This document shows, in pieces, positions 52,555 to 62,247 of a stretch of DNA of 63,692 nt. The DNA is from Bacteroidales bacterium. Lineage in GTDB: Bacteria > Bacteroidota > Bacteroidia > Bacteroidales > Paludibacteraceae. Both the position numbers and the translations under genes were made by a program. The notes beneath the pieces are model-generated. The model was not told where the DNA came from. It saw only the letters and a program-made list of their open reading frames with translations, and searched no databases. Where the stretch lies: NCBI GenBank assembly GCA_012837685.1, contig DUQS01000027.1:1-63692 (forward strand). The letters are read 5' to 3'. Numbering within the stretch: the first letter of the stretch is position 1; each line of letters begins with the position of its first letter.

Positions 52555-52989
52555 ATGCAAATAAAAATTATTAATTCGTCAAAACACCCATTGCCTGCCT
52601 ACGCTACCGAATTGTCAGCCGGCATGGATTTGCGAGCCAATATTTCCGAACCAATTGTACTAAAACCGCTTGAACGCCGTTTAATTCCAACGGGTATTTT
52701 CATTGCATTGCCCAAAGGTTTTGAAGCTCAAATTCGTCCACGTAGCGGTTTGGCTCTTAAAAAAGGCATCACCGTTCTAAACACACCGGGCACTATTGAT
52801 GCCGATTACCGTGGTGAAATATGCGCCATTATTGTCAATCTTTCGGCTGACGATTTTGTGATAGAAGACGGTGAACGCATCTGCCAAATGGTCATTACAC
52901 GCCACGAAACTGCTGAATGGATAGAAGTGGACACATTGGACAAAACCGAACGTGGTGAAGGCGGATTCGGTCATACCGGCAAAAAATAG
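52555..52989 (+). CDS. dut: dUTP diphosphatase
   Basis: Hydrolyses dUTP to dUMP and PPi, keeping uracil out of DNA and feeding dTMP. 144 residues, trimeric dUTPase fold with its five motifs: SAGMDLRA (21-28), [22 protein letters not shown] (the catalytic D in TIDADY), GERICQMVI, and the C-terminal arm [12 protein letters not shown]. The ATG at 52555 is the first in frame. It leads an operon with TPR, DUF4292 and EnvC-like genes. Confidence 0.98.
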   Translation: MQIKIINSSKHPLPAYATELSAGMDLRANISEPIVLKPLERRLIPTGIFIALPKGFEAQIRPRSGLALKKGITVLNTPGTIDADYRGEICAIIVNLSADDFVIEDGERICQMVITRHETAEWIEVDTLDKTERGEGGFGHTGKK

Positions 52990-52995
52990 ACCTAA

Positions 52996-54753
52996 ATGAA
53001 CGTAAAAAAATTTTGTTGCATCGGATTGATTTTAATTACCATTGGAGCTATACAAGCCGAACCAATAGATTCTTTATTTGCCGTACGCGTAGCAGCCGAA
53101 CAATTGACCGACACCACTACACAACAACGGTTCGACTATCATTTTTATCAGGGTTTGAACTATCTGAAAAACAACAAATTAGATTCCGCATACACCTGTT
53201 TCAACACTTGCTGTTCCCTAAAACCGACGGAAGCGGAACCCTATTTTCAAATTTGTAAAATTCATCAGATCAGTAGTCATCAAGATTCAGCTATAACCTA
53301 TTTGAACAAAGCCATTAAATTGGACAAAAGCAATCTTTATTATAAAGAGATTGCCGCCGTTTACAAAATTGCCAAGCACAACTACAAAGATGCAGCAAAA
53401 GATTTTGAAAAATTATTGGAAAAAGACCCTGACAACGAAACTTACATCTATCGTTTAATAGACCTCTATCGCGTGCTGAAAAAGCCTAAAATGGAGATAG
53501 CCATGTTCGACAGATTGGAGCGTCTGAAAGGTGTTTCGGAAGAATTGTCGCTTTCAAAAATCGATATTCTCATCAACCAAAAGCAAAACAAAAAAGTGAT
53601 AGAAGAGTTTAACAAACTTTGTCGAAAATTCCCATACGAACGGCGTTATCCGGTGCTGCTCGGCGATTTTTATCTGTTGATAGGAAAACACAACGAAGGA
53701 GTGGCTTGCTACACTAATGCGCTGGCGAAAGATTCCACAAACGGCTATGCCAAAATTTCGCTTTATCAATATTACGACAAAACGGGCGACCAAGTAAAAG
53801 CAGACTATTACTTAGCGTCAGGATTGCTTGACGGCAGTATCGACCTCTCACTCAAATTGGATTATTTTAAAAAACATATCGCCAACCTCATTAGCGAAGG
53901 CAAAAATGCCGAAGCGGAAGAGTTTTTTGGAAAAATGCTTCAAATCCATCCTAACGAATTGGAAATCTACAAGTTTTATCTCTCATTTCTGCTTCACGAA
54001 AAACGTTACACGGAAGTTATTGACAACCTAAAAACAATGTTGGCTATCGAACCCGAAGATGAAGACACATGGCTAGACCTTCTCTCCGTCGAAACCGAAT
54101 TTGAGCCGGAAGCTGTGCCTGCTACGCTGCAAACCGCTTTAAGCTATTTCCCAAAAAATCTGAATTTAATTCAGTTCCAAATCAATTACCATGTCGCAAA
54201 AAGAAACTACTCAGAAGCTAAACGACTGTGCGACAACGCTATAGAAATAGCAAAAGAGAGAAAAGACAACATGAGACAAGGCGTTTTGCTGGCAACCAAA
54301 GGCGAAATATATGCCAAAGAAGATTCGTTAGCCATGTCGTGCGCTTACTACGAACAGGCGTTGGTTTTTTTGCCCAACTATTCTCTATTGCTGAACAACT
54401 ATGCTTACCAATTGGCTTTATGCGACACCAACCTGCGACAAGCCGAACAGATGAGCAGCAAAGCAGTAAAAGCGGAACCCAAAAACGCCGCATATTTAGA
54501 CACATACGCATGGGTACTGTTTATGCGCGGCGAATACCAATCTGCAAAATTCTACATCGAACAGGCGTTGGAATATGCTAACGACCCGATTATGCTGGAA
54601 CACTACGGCGACATTCTTTTTAAATTAGGAAAAATCGACGAAGCCTTAGATCAATGGCAAAAAGCGGCAGCAGCCGGCAACGCTTCGGATTTGTTGCTGC
54701 AAAAAATTGAAAAACAGACATATATCCCCGATATCAAAAAAAATGATTTATGA
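52996..54753 (+). CDS. Exported tetratricopeptide-repeat protein
   Basis: 585 residues with a signal peptide (MNVKKFCCIGLILITIGAIQAEP) and TPR repeats from about 45 to 575 (FYQGLNYLKNNKLDSAYTCFNTC, AITYLNKAIKLDKSNLYYKEIAAVYKIAK, ALAKDSTNGYAKISLYQYY, ACAYYEQALVFLPNYSLLLNNYAYQLAL, EYQSAKFYIEQALEYA). No enzymatic motif. Between dut (6 bp upstream) and DUF4292 (ATGA overlap), a conserved Bacteroidota order. Probably a periplasmic scaffold in envelope or cell-wall processes. Confidence 0.88.
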   Translation: MNVKKFCCIGLILITIGAIQAEPIDSLFAVRVAAEQLTDTTTQQRFDYHFYQGLNYLKNNKLDSAYTCFNTCCSLKPTEAEPYFQICKIHQISSHQDSAITYLNKAIKLDKSNLYYKEIAAVYKIAKHNYKDAAKDFEKLLEKDPDNETYIYRLIDLYRVLKKPKMEIAMFDRLERLKGVSEELSLSKIDILINQKQNKKVIEEFNKLCRKFPYERRYPVLLGDFYLLIGKHNEGVACYTNALAKDSTNGYAKISLYQYYDKTGDQVKADYYLASGLLDGSIDLSLKLDYFKKHIANLISEGKNAEAEEFFGKMLQIHPNELEIYKFYLSFLLHEKRYTEVIDNLKTMLAIEPEDEDTWLDLLSVETEFEPEAVPATLQTALSYFPKNLNLIQFQINYHVAKRNYSEAKRLCDNAIEIAKERKDNMRQGVLLATKGEIYAKEDSLAMSCAYYEQALVFLPNYSLLLNNYAYQLALCDTNLRQAEQMSSKAVKAEPKNAAYLDTYAWVLFMRGEYQSAKFYIEQALEYANDPIMLEHYGDILFKLGKIDEALDQWQKAAAAGNASDLLLQKIEKQTYIPDIKKNDL

Positions 54754-55550
54754 AAAAAATCCATCTGAAAAGACTAATCTACTGTACTGTTGCAGCAGCG
54801 TTTCTTATAAGTTGTAAAAGCAAACAGATTGCCTACCAACCGACAACACCATCGGAAATTGCGGCTGAAACTGCCATTGTGGAAGCAGTACGAAATCAGC
54901 CCGACTTCAACACGATGAACATTGCGAAAATGGACATTGGACTAACGTTGAAAAATCGCCAATTCAACCTAAAGGGCAATCTTAAATTACAAAAAGACAG
55001 CCTTTTAGTCTTTTCGTTACAGCCATTTTTAGGTATAGAAGCATACCGTGTGGAATTTACGCCAACAAATTTTACACTCATCGACAAAATGAACCGAAAA
55101 TATACCGAAAATAATTACGATTTCATCCGTTACAAATTTGGCATTCCAATAGATTTTTTTACACTGCAAAGCCTCGTTTCCAACCAATTTTTCAATCTTG
55201 GCGATTCACTTAAAACTGACCAATATGTTGTGCAAGCCAATAGCGACACCCTTTTTGTAACTATGAACCACACGGATTTTCAACAACAATTTCGCATCGC
55301 AGGCAAACGCCAAATAGTAGCAGCCAACGTACTGAAAGAGAACATGGGACTATATACAAAATATGCAAATCACACTAAGCAAGGTAGTGTGTTTTTTCCG
55401 CAACAAGCCGAAATACAACTGACATGGAAAGATGAAATTGTGTCGCTATTTCTCACTATCAATAAAATAATATTCAATCAACCATTATATTTCCCGACAT
55501 TTGATTCGGAGAGGTATCAAAAAGTTTCATTTTCAAATATTTTACCTTAA
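54750..55550 (+). CDS. DUF4292 family lipoprotein
   Basis: 266 residues with a lipobox after a basic signal (MKKIHLKRLIYCTVAAAFLISC, cysteine retained). It shows the DUF4292 beta-rich pattern: NIAKMDIGLTLKNRQFNLKGNLKLQKDSLLVFSLQPFLGIEAYRVEFTPTNFTLIDKMNRKY. LolA/LolB-like lipid-binding folds are predicted for this family, so a role in lipoprotein or envelope transport is possible but unproven. It sits between TPR and EnvC-like genes, with ATGA overlap at its start. Confidence 0.9.
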   Translation: MKKIHLKRLIYCTVAAAFLISCKSKQIAYQPTTPSEIAAETAIVEAVRNQPDFNTMNIAKMDIGLTLKNRQFNLKGNLKLQKDSLLVFSLQPFLGIEAYRVEFTPTNFTLIDKMNRKYTENNYDFIRYKFGIPIDFFTLQSLVSNQFFNLGDSLKTDQYVVQANSDTLFVTMNHTDFQQQFRIAGKRQIVAANVLKENMGLYTKYANHTKQGSVFFPQQAEIQLTWKDEIVSLFLTINKIIFNQPLYFPTFDSERYQKVSFSNILP

Positions 55551-55561
55551 AATTATTCACG

Positions 55562-56791
55562 ATGCAACGTTTTTTCTGTTTTAGCTTACTCGTCTTACTA
55601 TGTTCATCGCTCTGTTTCGGTCAATCGATAAAAGAATTGGAACGCCGCAAAAAACAGGCAATGGAGCAGTTGGCACTTACCAACAAACTGTTAGAAGAGA
55701 CAAAAAAATCAAAGCAAAGTAGCGTTAACAAAATCAACATTCTCAAGCGCAACATTCGCGAACGTCAGGCTTACATTAACAGTTTGTCGATAGAGATTGA
55801 CACCATCGAAAAGAACATTACCGGCGTGCGCACCGAAAAAACGGCTCTGGAAAAAAAGCTAAACACCGTTAAACAAGAATATACCGAACTTATACGTGCG
55901 ACCAACATACGCCGCAAACACTTTTCGCCTATCCTGTTTGTCTTTTCCGCTTCCAATTTTTCCGAAGCCTTCAGACGGTTCCGTTATCTACAAGAATTTA
56001 GTAATTATAGAAAGAAACAAGTGGCTGAAATGCAAAACCTTACAGCACAATTGGCTGCAAAGGAACAAGACCTTATTACTAACCTGTCCGCCAAAGAGCA
56101 GGTAATGAATAGTAAGACCAAAGAAACCAAAAAATTGCAAACCGACCAAGCCAAGGAAAACAAAATGTACGCATCGCTCAAGCAAAAAGAGCAGAAACTG
56201 AAAAAAGACCAAAAGGCACAACAAAAAAGAGCTAACGAACTCAATGCGCGCATCCAAAAATTGATAGCCGAAGAGATTAAAAAAGAAGAGGAACGCGCAC
56301 GCCAAAAAGCTTCACAGGAAGGAAAACAAGAGACTGCACCTCAATACGTTATGAGCAAAGAAGAACAGCTTATTGCAGGCAATTTTGAAAAAAATAAAGG
56401 CAAACTGCCGCTACCGGTAGAGAAAGGTTTTGTTAGCGGAAATTTCGGCATACAGCCCCATCCCGTTCTATCGCACGTAACTACCAACAATAAAGGCATT
56501 TACATACAAACGCCATCGGGTTCCGATGCACGCGCCATTTTCGAAGGCGTGGTTACACAGCGTTTTATGGTTCCGGGCAGCAATAGCGCAGTTATTGTAA
56601 AACACGGCATTTACCGCTCTGTTTACACCAATCTTACCGAAATTTACGTGAAAGAGGGCGACAAACTGAGCACTAAACAAAAAATAGGAAAAATCTTTAC
56701 CGACACAGAAAACGAAAACAAAACGGAACTCTATTTGATGATTTATAAAAACACCTCCATCGAAAATCCCGAATTGTGGTTGGCACTGTAA
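55562..56791 (+). CDS. EnvC-like murein hydrolase activator (M23/LytM domain, catalytically degenerate)
   Basis: 409 residues: signal peptide (MQRFFCFSLLVLLCSSLCFG), two long coiled-coil stretches (about 20-110 and 145-265, rich in K/E/Q) and a C-terminal LytM domain (about 280-409). The catalytic zinc residues are missing: where M23 peptidases have HxxxD the sequence reads H-P-V-L-S-H...NNKGIYIQ, and the HxH site reads ELYLMIY. So, like E. coli EnvC, it probably binds and activates amidases at the septum rather than cutting. Last gene of the dut operon. Confidence 0.9.
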   Translation: MQRFFCFSLLVLLCSSLCFGQSIKELERRKKQAMEQLALTNKLLEETKKSKQSSVNKINILKRNIRERQAYINSLSIEIDTIEKNITGVRTEKTALEKKLNTVKQEYTELIRATNIRRKHFSPILFVFSASNFSEAFRRFRYLQEFSNYRKKQVAEMQNLTAQLAAKEQDLITNLSAKEQVMNSKTKETKKLQTDQAKENKMYASLKQKEQKLKKDQKAQQKRANELNARIQKLIAEEIKKEEERARQKASQEGKQETAPQYVMSKEEQLIAGNFEKNKGKLPLPVEKGFVSGNFGIQPHPVLSHVTTNNKGIYIQTPSGSDARAIFEGVVTQRFMVPGSNSAVIVKHGIYRSVYTNLTEIYVKEGDKLSTKQKIGKIFTDTENENKTELYLMIYKNTSIENPELWLAL

Positions 56792-56806
56792 ATCAGACTA
56801 TTTGCA

Positions 56807-58351
56807 CTAAAACAAATAGCCCGTATTGATGTAGAGACTTCCCATTCCATCTTGTTTTTTAAACGGATAGGCGTAATCGACAGCAATAATGAAATTGCGA
56901 TTGATGATGATGCGAAAACCGCCGCCTGCCGACATATGCAAGCCTTCTTTACGCGATGTATCAATATAGTGATGATACTCCTGCATCATTTTTGCATCCG
57001 TTGGATTACCGCGGTACTTTAAATTATAACCACGCGTTACCATTGCACCGTCGAAAAAGGCATTCAGCCCCAAGCTGACATTTTGATTCCACAGAATGAA
57101 ATTCACAAATTTCCATCGAAGTTCCGTGTTGAAAAAGAAAGCATCAAGACCTAAAACACGGTCGCGTTCGATGCCTCGTGCCGTGCGATAACCGCCCACA
57201 CCGTCGCGGTCATATTCTCGCCCTATGGTACTGAAAGTCGGAATTACATAGTATGGCAAATATTGTCCCATTGTCCCTTGATAGTTCAATCTATAAGCAA
57301 ACGTTAATTGATTTCTCACAATAGGAAGATAGTGCCGAAAAATAGCCATATAGCGGTAGTAGGGATGCGTTGTACCGAGAAATTTCGGGGCAATTGTAAT
57401 GTTGGCTTCCGCCCAAATGCCCCGCGAAGGGTCGGCTTCAAAATCGCGTGTATCCCACATAAGACCGGCACGCAACGCACTGGTAAATCCGCCTTCGCCC
57501 TCTTTTTGTTGTATAATGCCCCAATCTTGATATTTTTCAAAAAGTGTCTGTCCCGAAAACATCTCCACGCTGTCTTTACCTTTGTTAATGCTGGCGAGAT
57601 TTATCGGACGCATGCGGGTGTAGCTGAAATAATAACTACCTTGCCAAAATAATTTGTTGTTCCAAATATTGCCTATAAAATCGGCTTTAAACGAAACAGA
57701 CAAACGCTCCAAACGATAAAACGCCGTCATATATTCAGGACGAATACCGGTTTTATCCTTTGCCTTTTTCCAATAAGACACGCTATCGACATCGTAATAC
57801 GACTGATAACCGTTGTAACCGTAAAAATTCATCGCTTTATCGTACACACAAGTTGCCGCCAGCGACATACGCGTATGCGGAATCAGGTGTTTCGTATCGT
57901 AAGTCAAATAGTACTGCTGAGTTCCTTTAGTGAAAGCAGAAGCTTCAATGTACCATTGTTGGCGTGGATGCGGATAAACACTACCGTCGCCGTAGTCGTA
58001 GATATTGAGCAACGCACCGTATTGAAATCCCTTGTCTTGGTCGTAAGCCACCACAGGCAACGGTCCAAAAGAGAAGCCTTTTTTTATTACCGTAGAATCT
58101 TTTTTAGCGAACAGCCCTTTTTTGCGTTTAACAGGAGTTGTCGAAACGCTGTCGGTATTTTCGATTAGCAAAGTATCAACTTCAGAAGTAAACATTTTGA
58201 CCGTATCAACCTGCTGATGTGCGACATTTTCAATACTATCTGTTTGTTCCCGTATAGTTTCAAAAACTACTTCGGTTTGTTCCTCCTGCCCCATTGCAAA
58301 CAATGAACACAAGCACAACACCGAATTAAGGGCTATTCTTTTAGTCTTCAT
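56807..58351 (-). CDS. BamA/TamA-family outer-membrane protein (Omp85-type barrel)
   Basis: 514 residues: signal peptide (MKTKRIALNSVLCLCSLFAM), a disordered acidic stretch (about 22-95), then a 16-strand-like barrel: FGPLPVVAYDQDKGFQYGALLNIYDYGDGS, LIPHTRMSLAATCVYDKAMNFYGYNGY, RYRYMAIFRHYLPIV, and the VGGYRTARGIERDRV turn that matches the VRGF/Y motif of loop 6. No POTRA domains before the barrel, as in small Bacteroidota surface-antigen (D15-like) proteins. It follows the PlsC-like gene by 1 bp, so they form a pair. Partner or substrate unknown. Confidence 0.88.
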   Translation of the reverse strand: MKTKRIALNSVLCLCSLFAMGQEEQTEVVFETIREQTDSIENVAHQQVDTVKMFTSEVDTLLIENTDSVSTTPVKRKKGLFAKKDSTVIKKGFSFGPLPVVAYDQDKGFQYGALLNIYDYGDGSVYPHPRQQWYIEASAFTKGTQQYYLTYDTKHLIPHTRMSLAATCVYDKAMNFYGYNGYQSYYDVDSVSYWKKAKDKTGIRPEYMTAFYRLERLSVSFKADFIGNIWNNKLFWQGSYYFSYTRMRPINLASINKGKDSVEMFSGQTLFEKYQDWGIIQQKEGEGGFTSALRAGLMWDTRDFEADPSRGIWAEANITIAPKFLGTTHPYYRYMAIFRHYLPIVRNQLTFAYRLNYQGTMGQYLPYYVIPTFSTIGREYDRDGVGGYRTARGIERDRVLGLDAFFFNTELRWKFVNFILWNQNVSLGLNAFFDGAMVTRGYNLKYRGNPTDAKMMQEYHHYIDTSRKEGLHMSAGGGFRIIINRNFIIAVDYAYPFKKQDGMGSLYINTGYLF

Positions 58352-58352
58352 T

Positions 58353-59663
58353 TTACGAAAAATATAAATGGTTCAACTGTTCTATTTTATCTGTTAAAGT
58401 TTTGTATTTCAATAATTTAATTTCTGATATCCACACACGCCACCAGCGCAAATAGTCGTGAAGAAAAATGTGTGCGGGCAACATTAACACAACGACTGCC
58501 ACCGCCCAACTTATTGGCAAAAACGCCGCCAATAAAAAGACTACTACCAGCCACCACAAAGGCATCACCAAAGCCGTTATGCCAAAACGGATGGAATTGT
58601 TAAATTCTCTATCGTTAATTACAGAGCACAAATAAGTGTAAAGTGCAGTAACAGGCAAAGTCGCCACAGCAGAAAACAAAAAATAGGGCAACGTAACCAG
58701 CAACAATACACCTTTACCGAACAAACTCCATTTTGAAAACGGATAGTTTTCAATAGCTTCTTTGCTTATTTCCAGTCGTTTGCGTTCGCTAAAAAATTCA
58801 TTAGCCAATTTCAATACTTCCGCAATTGGAACTCCATTTTTTTTAGATTGACTACATGTAGCCACTATCTGTTGTGCTGCCGACAAACGAGCTTTCAGTT
58901 TTCCTTCAGCTTTGTTGTCCACCAATTGAAGTTGCCGTTTGTATAACAAATAAGTCAGTTCCAAAATTGCGTTATAATTTTCATTATCAGGAATGTACAA
59001 AATTTGTTGTCGCATCGCCTCTGTCAATTTTTCCCGCAATTGGTTTATCTGTTCCGGCATCTCCAAGTCGGCATGAATGCGCACAAACTCCGTTACATTT
59101 ATCGGTTCGCCTATATTCAGCAACACCGTCGAACGGTAGCGGAAATAATCGCCGTACTCAATACCCATCGGCACAATATAGACGGGTTTGCTGTTGCCAA
59201 TAGCTTCATTAGCTTGCAACGCTATTCGGAAAATGCCTTTTACCAATGGCAGCAGGCTGTGTTTGGCACGCTGCGTACCTTCAGCCATGATGCAAAAATG
59301 TAATCCTGCACGCAACGCTTCCACCGCACACTCCATAATTTCCGCATTGCGTTTCAAATTGCTTACACCATCGCGAATGCGAACGATTGGCATTATTTTT
59401 AGTAAATTTAAAAACTTCGCTATCAATGGTTTGCGAAAAATATCAGCACGCGCTACATAAACTATAGGTGGCTTGCTCACCTTCGACACCGACAAAGCAT
59501 CCATCAACGCATTGGTATGGTTAGGCGCAAAAATCACTGCACCATCGGTAGGAATGCGCTCTAAGCCGGCATACTCCACTTTGTGATAAGCCAGAGGAAA
59601 ACAGCTATCCGAATAGCTACGAAGTAGCGTGTAAAAGAGGCTTTTATCGTGCACCGAACTCAT
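58353..59663 (-). CDS. 1-acyl-sn-glycerol-3-phosphate acyltransferase-like (PlsC family)
   Basis: 436 residues from the ATG at 59663 (a TTG one codon earlier is also possible). The LPLAT domain has the HX4D motif NHTNALMD (about 50-57), MAEGTQR (the FPEGT-like block) and VPMGIEYGDYFRYRSTVLLNIGEPINV. The C-terminal part has three or four membrane helices (VLLLVTLPYFLFSAVATLPVTALYTYL; GITALVMPLWWLVVVFLLAAFLPISWAVAVVVLML), an extension seen in Bacteroidota members. Acylates lysophosphatidic acid or a related lipid at the inner membrane. Confidence 0.92.
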   Translation of the reverse strand: MSSVHDKSLFYTLLRSYSDSCFPLAYHKVEYAGLERIPTDGAVIFAPNHTNALMDALSVSKVSKPPIVYVARADIFRKPLIAKFLNLLKIMPIVRIRDGVSNLKRNAEIMECAVEALRAGLHFCIMAEGTQRAKHSLLPLVKGIFRIALQANEAIGNSKPVYIVPMGIEYGDYFRYRSTVLLNIGEPINVTEFVRIHADLEMPEQINQLREKLTEAMRQQILYIPDNENYNAILELTYLLYKRQLQLVDNKAEGKLKARLSAAQQIVATCSQSKKNGVPIAEVLKLANEFFSERKRLEISKEAIENYPFSKWSLFGKGVLLLVTLPYFLFSAVATLPVTALYTYLCSVINDREFNNSIRFGITALVMPLWWLVVVFLLAAFLPISWAVAVVVLMLPAHIFLHDYLRWWRVWISEIKLLKYKTLTDKIEQLNHLYFS

Positions 59664-59714
59664 CAAAAAAACCGAAATCGAAATAGATTTACAATTACAA
59701 ACACAAAAACAGGT

Positions 59715-60668
59715 CTATTTTTTACTAAACTTTCTAAACAGCGAAGCTACCGTCAAACCCGAAATAATGTGCCAAACGCCCCACCATGCAGTAACAAACA
59801 GCATACCGCCTATTGCTAATTCGGGCGGAAAAATCTTATCATTGAACAGCAACACAAGTCCCAAACCTGAATTTTGAATACCGGTTTCTATAGTTATTGT
59901 TTTTATATCATTTTTGGGCAGACGGAAAAGTGAACCCAAGGAAAATCCCGTACTCAGAGCTAATAGATTGTGAACAAGCACAATAAAAAATATGTACCAA
60001 ATGTATTTGATAAACAGTTCTAAATTACTGCCAAACGCCAGCAACACCATAAGGACAAAAAACGCTAACGAAAACAGCTGCATTTTTTTGTGCAATTTTT
60101 CGGCAACCTTCGGCAAATAGTGCGATGTAAGAATGCCCAACGTCAGAGGAATGCCCAAAAGAATGAACACCGTTTCGAACATTTGCCACACATTAATATG
60201 CAATTCACGCAACGCCATGCTTGCCTCAGGATTTACATAATTAACGTACAAACCGCCCCACAAAGCAAAATTGGCAGGCGTGAGCAACACCGCCAACGAA
60301 GTGGTAACAGCTGTCAGCGAAACGGACAATTCCGTATTGCCTTTGGCAAATTGCGTCATAAAATTGGAAATATTGCCACCCGGACAAGCTGCTACCAAAA
60401 TCATTCCCATCGCCACCATCGGCGTAATATGGTTGCGCAACACCAATATCAGCAAAAACGTTACCAACGGCAGTCCCACCAGTTGCGAAAACAGACCGAC
60501 AATAGCAGATTTCGGACGAAGAAACACATTTTTAAACTCACTCGGTTTAATGCCTAACGCAACACCGAACATAACAAACGCCAACACTATATTGATGGCA
60601 TGCTGACCGGCTGCCGAAAAATTGATTTGTATCGCGTCCAATTGAGACAATTGTTCGTACATAGTCAT
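59715..60668 (-). CDS. Bile acid:sodium symporter family protein (BASS)
   Basis: 317 residues with ten predicted helices. Family signatures: NIVLAFVMFGVALGIKPSEFKNV, AACPGGNISNFMTQFAKGN (the PGG...N...T motif of sodium binding), and IETGIQNSGLGLVLLFNDKIFPPELAIG (the E-T-GxQN motif). Likely moves an organic anion with Na+. The substrate is unknown; Bacteroidota relatives are not proven bile-acid carriers. An ATG two codons downstream (60662) is an alternative start. Confidence 0.93.
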   Translation of the reverse strand: MTMYEQLSQLDAIQINFSAAGQHAINIVLAFVMFGVALGIKPSEFKNVFLRPKSAIVGLFSQLVGLPLVTFLLILVLRNHITPMVAMGMILVAACPGGNISNFMTQFAKGNTELSVSLTAVTTSLAVLLTPANFALWGGLYVNYVNPEASMALRELHINVWQMFETVFILLGIPLTLGILTSHYLPKVAEKLHKKMQLFSLAFFVLMVLLAFGSNLELFIKYIWYIFFIVLVHNLLALSTGFSLGSLFRLPKNDIKTITIETGIQNSGLGLVLLFNDKIFPPELAIGGMLFVTAWWGVWHIISGLTVASLFRKFSKK

Positions 60669-60789
60669 AAGAAAAACTATTTAAAAACGATTATTAAAAA
60701 ACAAAACAAGATAAAAAAATGAAAATTAATTAAATTTAACCTGTAAATTTTGACAACAAAAAAGCCAATGTAATCAACTGTTACCTTAT

Positions 60790-60826
60790 AAAAAAAGCAA
60801 CAAGCCCTTTTTCTAAAGGCTGTTGC
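60790..60826 (-). terminator. Intrinsic terminator after rpoZ
   Basis: GCAACA (60797-60802) pairs with TGTTGC (60821-60826), extended by GCC/GGC with one bulge; seven T follow on the minus strand (60790-60796). It lies 25 bp past the rpoZ stop. Confidence 0.85.
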
Positions 60827-60850
60827 ATTAATTAAAAGCACAAACGGCTA

Positions 60851-61189
60851 TTAATGAACATTTTCCGTGTTTATTTTTGCCGGATTTTTATAGTAAACTT
60901 TTCCTTCGGAAAATTCTTCAATGGCACGTAAAGTCGGTTTCGGCATTCTTTCGTAGTAACGCGAAACTTCTATCTGTTCACGGTTTTCAAAAATCTCTTC
61001 CATGCTATCGGAAACGGAAGCAAAATCTTGCAACTTTTGCTCCAACTCATGTTTTGTTTCCGTACTGATTTGGTTGGCACGTTTAGCAATGATGCGTACC
61101 GTTTCATACACATTACCAACAGGTTTGCTCAACACATCCATGTCGCGTGTAACCGTTGTGGTCGGAACTTTTTTTCTGTAATTACTCAT
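60851..61189 (-). CDS. rpoZ: RNA polymerase omega subunit, Bacteroidota type
   Basis: 112 residues, the longer Bacteroidota form of RpoZ. It starts MSNYRKKVPTTTVTRDMDVL and has the conserved SKPVGNVYETVRIIAKRANQIS segment, matching the omega MARVTVED...NRFELVLLAARRARQI core in style, then an acidic tail with ENREQIEVSRYYERMPKPTLRAIEEF. Binds the beta' subunit and helps RNA polymerase assembly. It follows bamD by 24 bp, a conserved order, so the pair is an operon. Confidence 0.93.
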   Translation of the reverse strand: MSNYRKKVPTTTVTRDMDVLSKPVGNVYETVRIIAKRANQISTETKHELEQKLQDFASVSDSMEEIFENREQIEVSRYYERMPKPTLRAIEEFSEGKVYYKNPAKINTENVH

Positions 61190-61213
61190 AATTTTTTTAT
61201 ATTTATTTCACAT

Positions 61214-62029
61214 TTATTTTAACACATTTTTAGCCTCTTTCAAAATGCGATTAGCTGCACCGATATACTTTCCATTCGGAAATTCGTTCGAATAGTTGTA
61301 ATATTCGTCGATAACTTCGCTGTAACGTTCTTTTCGTTTGGCAATAGTGCTGTGAGTTGCCTCTTTGTACTTGGAATTCAATATCAAAAACGACAACTCT
61401 TCGCGATATTTCGTTTCGGGATACTCTTTGAGTACATTTTGCGCAGTTTGTACCGCCGAACGATAGTTGTTGCCCAAATAGATGCCCAAATCAAAGTACA
61501 ATTTTGCATTAAGATAACCTTTGTAAGCCAATTTTTCCTGCATCTCACCAATGCACTTGTAAGCATCTTTTACTCGGCGGTCAGTTGGATAAAACTCGAT
61601 GTATTCGGCAAAAGCGTCTATAGCTTTATTGGTGGACGACTGGTCTAAACGCGGGTCGGACGAATCGGAATAGTAGCAAACAGCTATCATGTAACGACTT
61701 TCCTTAACAAATTTGCCACGCGGATAATTTTTTACATAAGCCTTGTAATATTCCGATGCCGAATAGTAATCTTTTTGCCCGTAATAGGACTCTGCCAAAA
61801 AGAAAAGCACATCTTCAGCCATAGCTGTACCACGAAAATAGGACGACACATCGTCCAACAACGACGATGCACGCATGAAATCTTTTTCTTGCAAATAATT
61901 CTTCGCTGCAGAGAATTTTTCCTCCGGCGAAGCGTTTTTCATCAATTTTTGGTAGTTACCGCACGCTGCCAAAAGCACCGCTACAAACAACAACCAACCG
62001 TATTGAAAATGATTCATGTACTTTTTCAT
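61214..62029 (-). CDS. bamD: Outer membrane protein assembly factor BamD
   Basis: Lipoprotein subunit of the BAM complex. 271 residues: signal with lipobox (LLAACGN), then five TPR-like repeats (ASPEEKFSAAKNYLQEKDFMRASSLLDDVSSYF; AEDVLFFLAESYYGQKDYYSASEYYKAYVKNYP; AIDAFAEYIEFYPTDRRVKDAYKCIGEMQEKLA; YRSAVQTAQNVLKEYPETKYREELSFLIL). The RGTAMAEDVLFFLAESYY block and FYPTDRRVKDA are BamD hallmarks. The start at 62029 gives a leader of only about 9 nt from the predicted transcription start; an ATG at 62017 (MNHFQYGWLL) is a possible alternative. Confidence 0.96.
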   Translation of the reverse strand: MKKYMNHFQYGWLLFVAVLLAACGNYQKLMKNASPEEKFSAAKNYLQEKDFMRASSLLDDVSSYFRGTAMAEDVLFFLAESYYGQKDYYSASEYYKAYVKNYPRGKFVKESRYMIAVCYYSDSSDPRLDQSSTNKAIDAFAEYIEFYPTDRRVKDAYKCIGEMQEKLAYKGYLNAKLYFDLGIYLGNNYRSAVQTAQNVLKEYPETKYREELSFLILNSKYKEATHSTIAKRKERYSEVIDEYYNYSNEFPNGKYIGAANRILKEAKNVLK

Positions 62030-62044
62030 CTATTAATCAAACGG

Positions 62045-62076
62045 CAAAATTACGCTTTTTTTTTTAAAACTGCAAA
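62045..62076 (-). promoter_or_regulatory. Promoter of bamD-rpoZ (TTTG - N20 - TAATTTTG)
   Basis: On the minus strand TTTG (62073-62076) and TAATTTTG (62045-62052) are 20 nt apart, with a ten-A tract in the spacer. Transcription would start near 62038. Confidence 0.78.
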
Positions 62077-62216
62077 AGAAAAATGCAAACAGCCATATTA
62101 AAACTATCAATTCGATACGTTTTTGTTTTAATTGTTGTTTTTTCAACCTTTTTACGTTATTTCATTCACAAAAAACTATATTTTTACATTATTTACAAAA
62201 AAAATAGCAAAAAAGT

Positions 62217-62247
62217 TTTGTTGAACAAAAATATTGTATTAATTTTG
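62217..62247 (+). promoter_or_regulatory. Promoter (TTTG - N19 - TAATTTTG) of the secreted-protein gene
   Basis: TTTG (62217-62220) and TAATTTTG (62240-62247) are exactly 19 nt apart, a full consensus match. Start near 62254, giving a leader of about 70 bases that begins with a GC-rich dyad (62256-62275). Confidence 0.82.
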
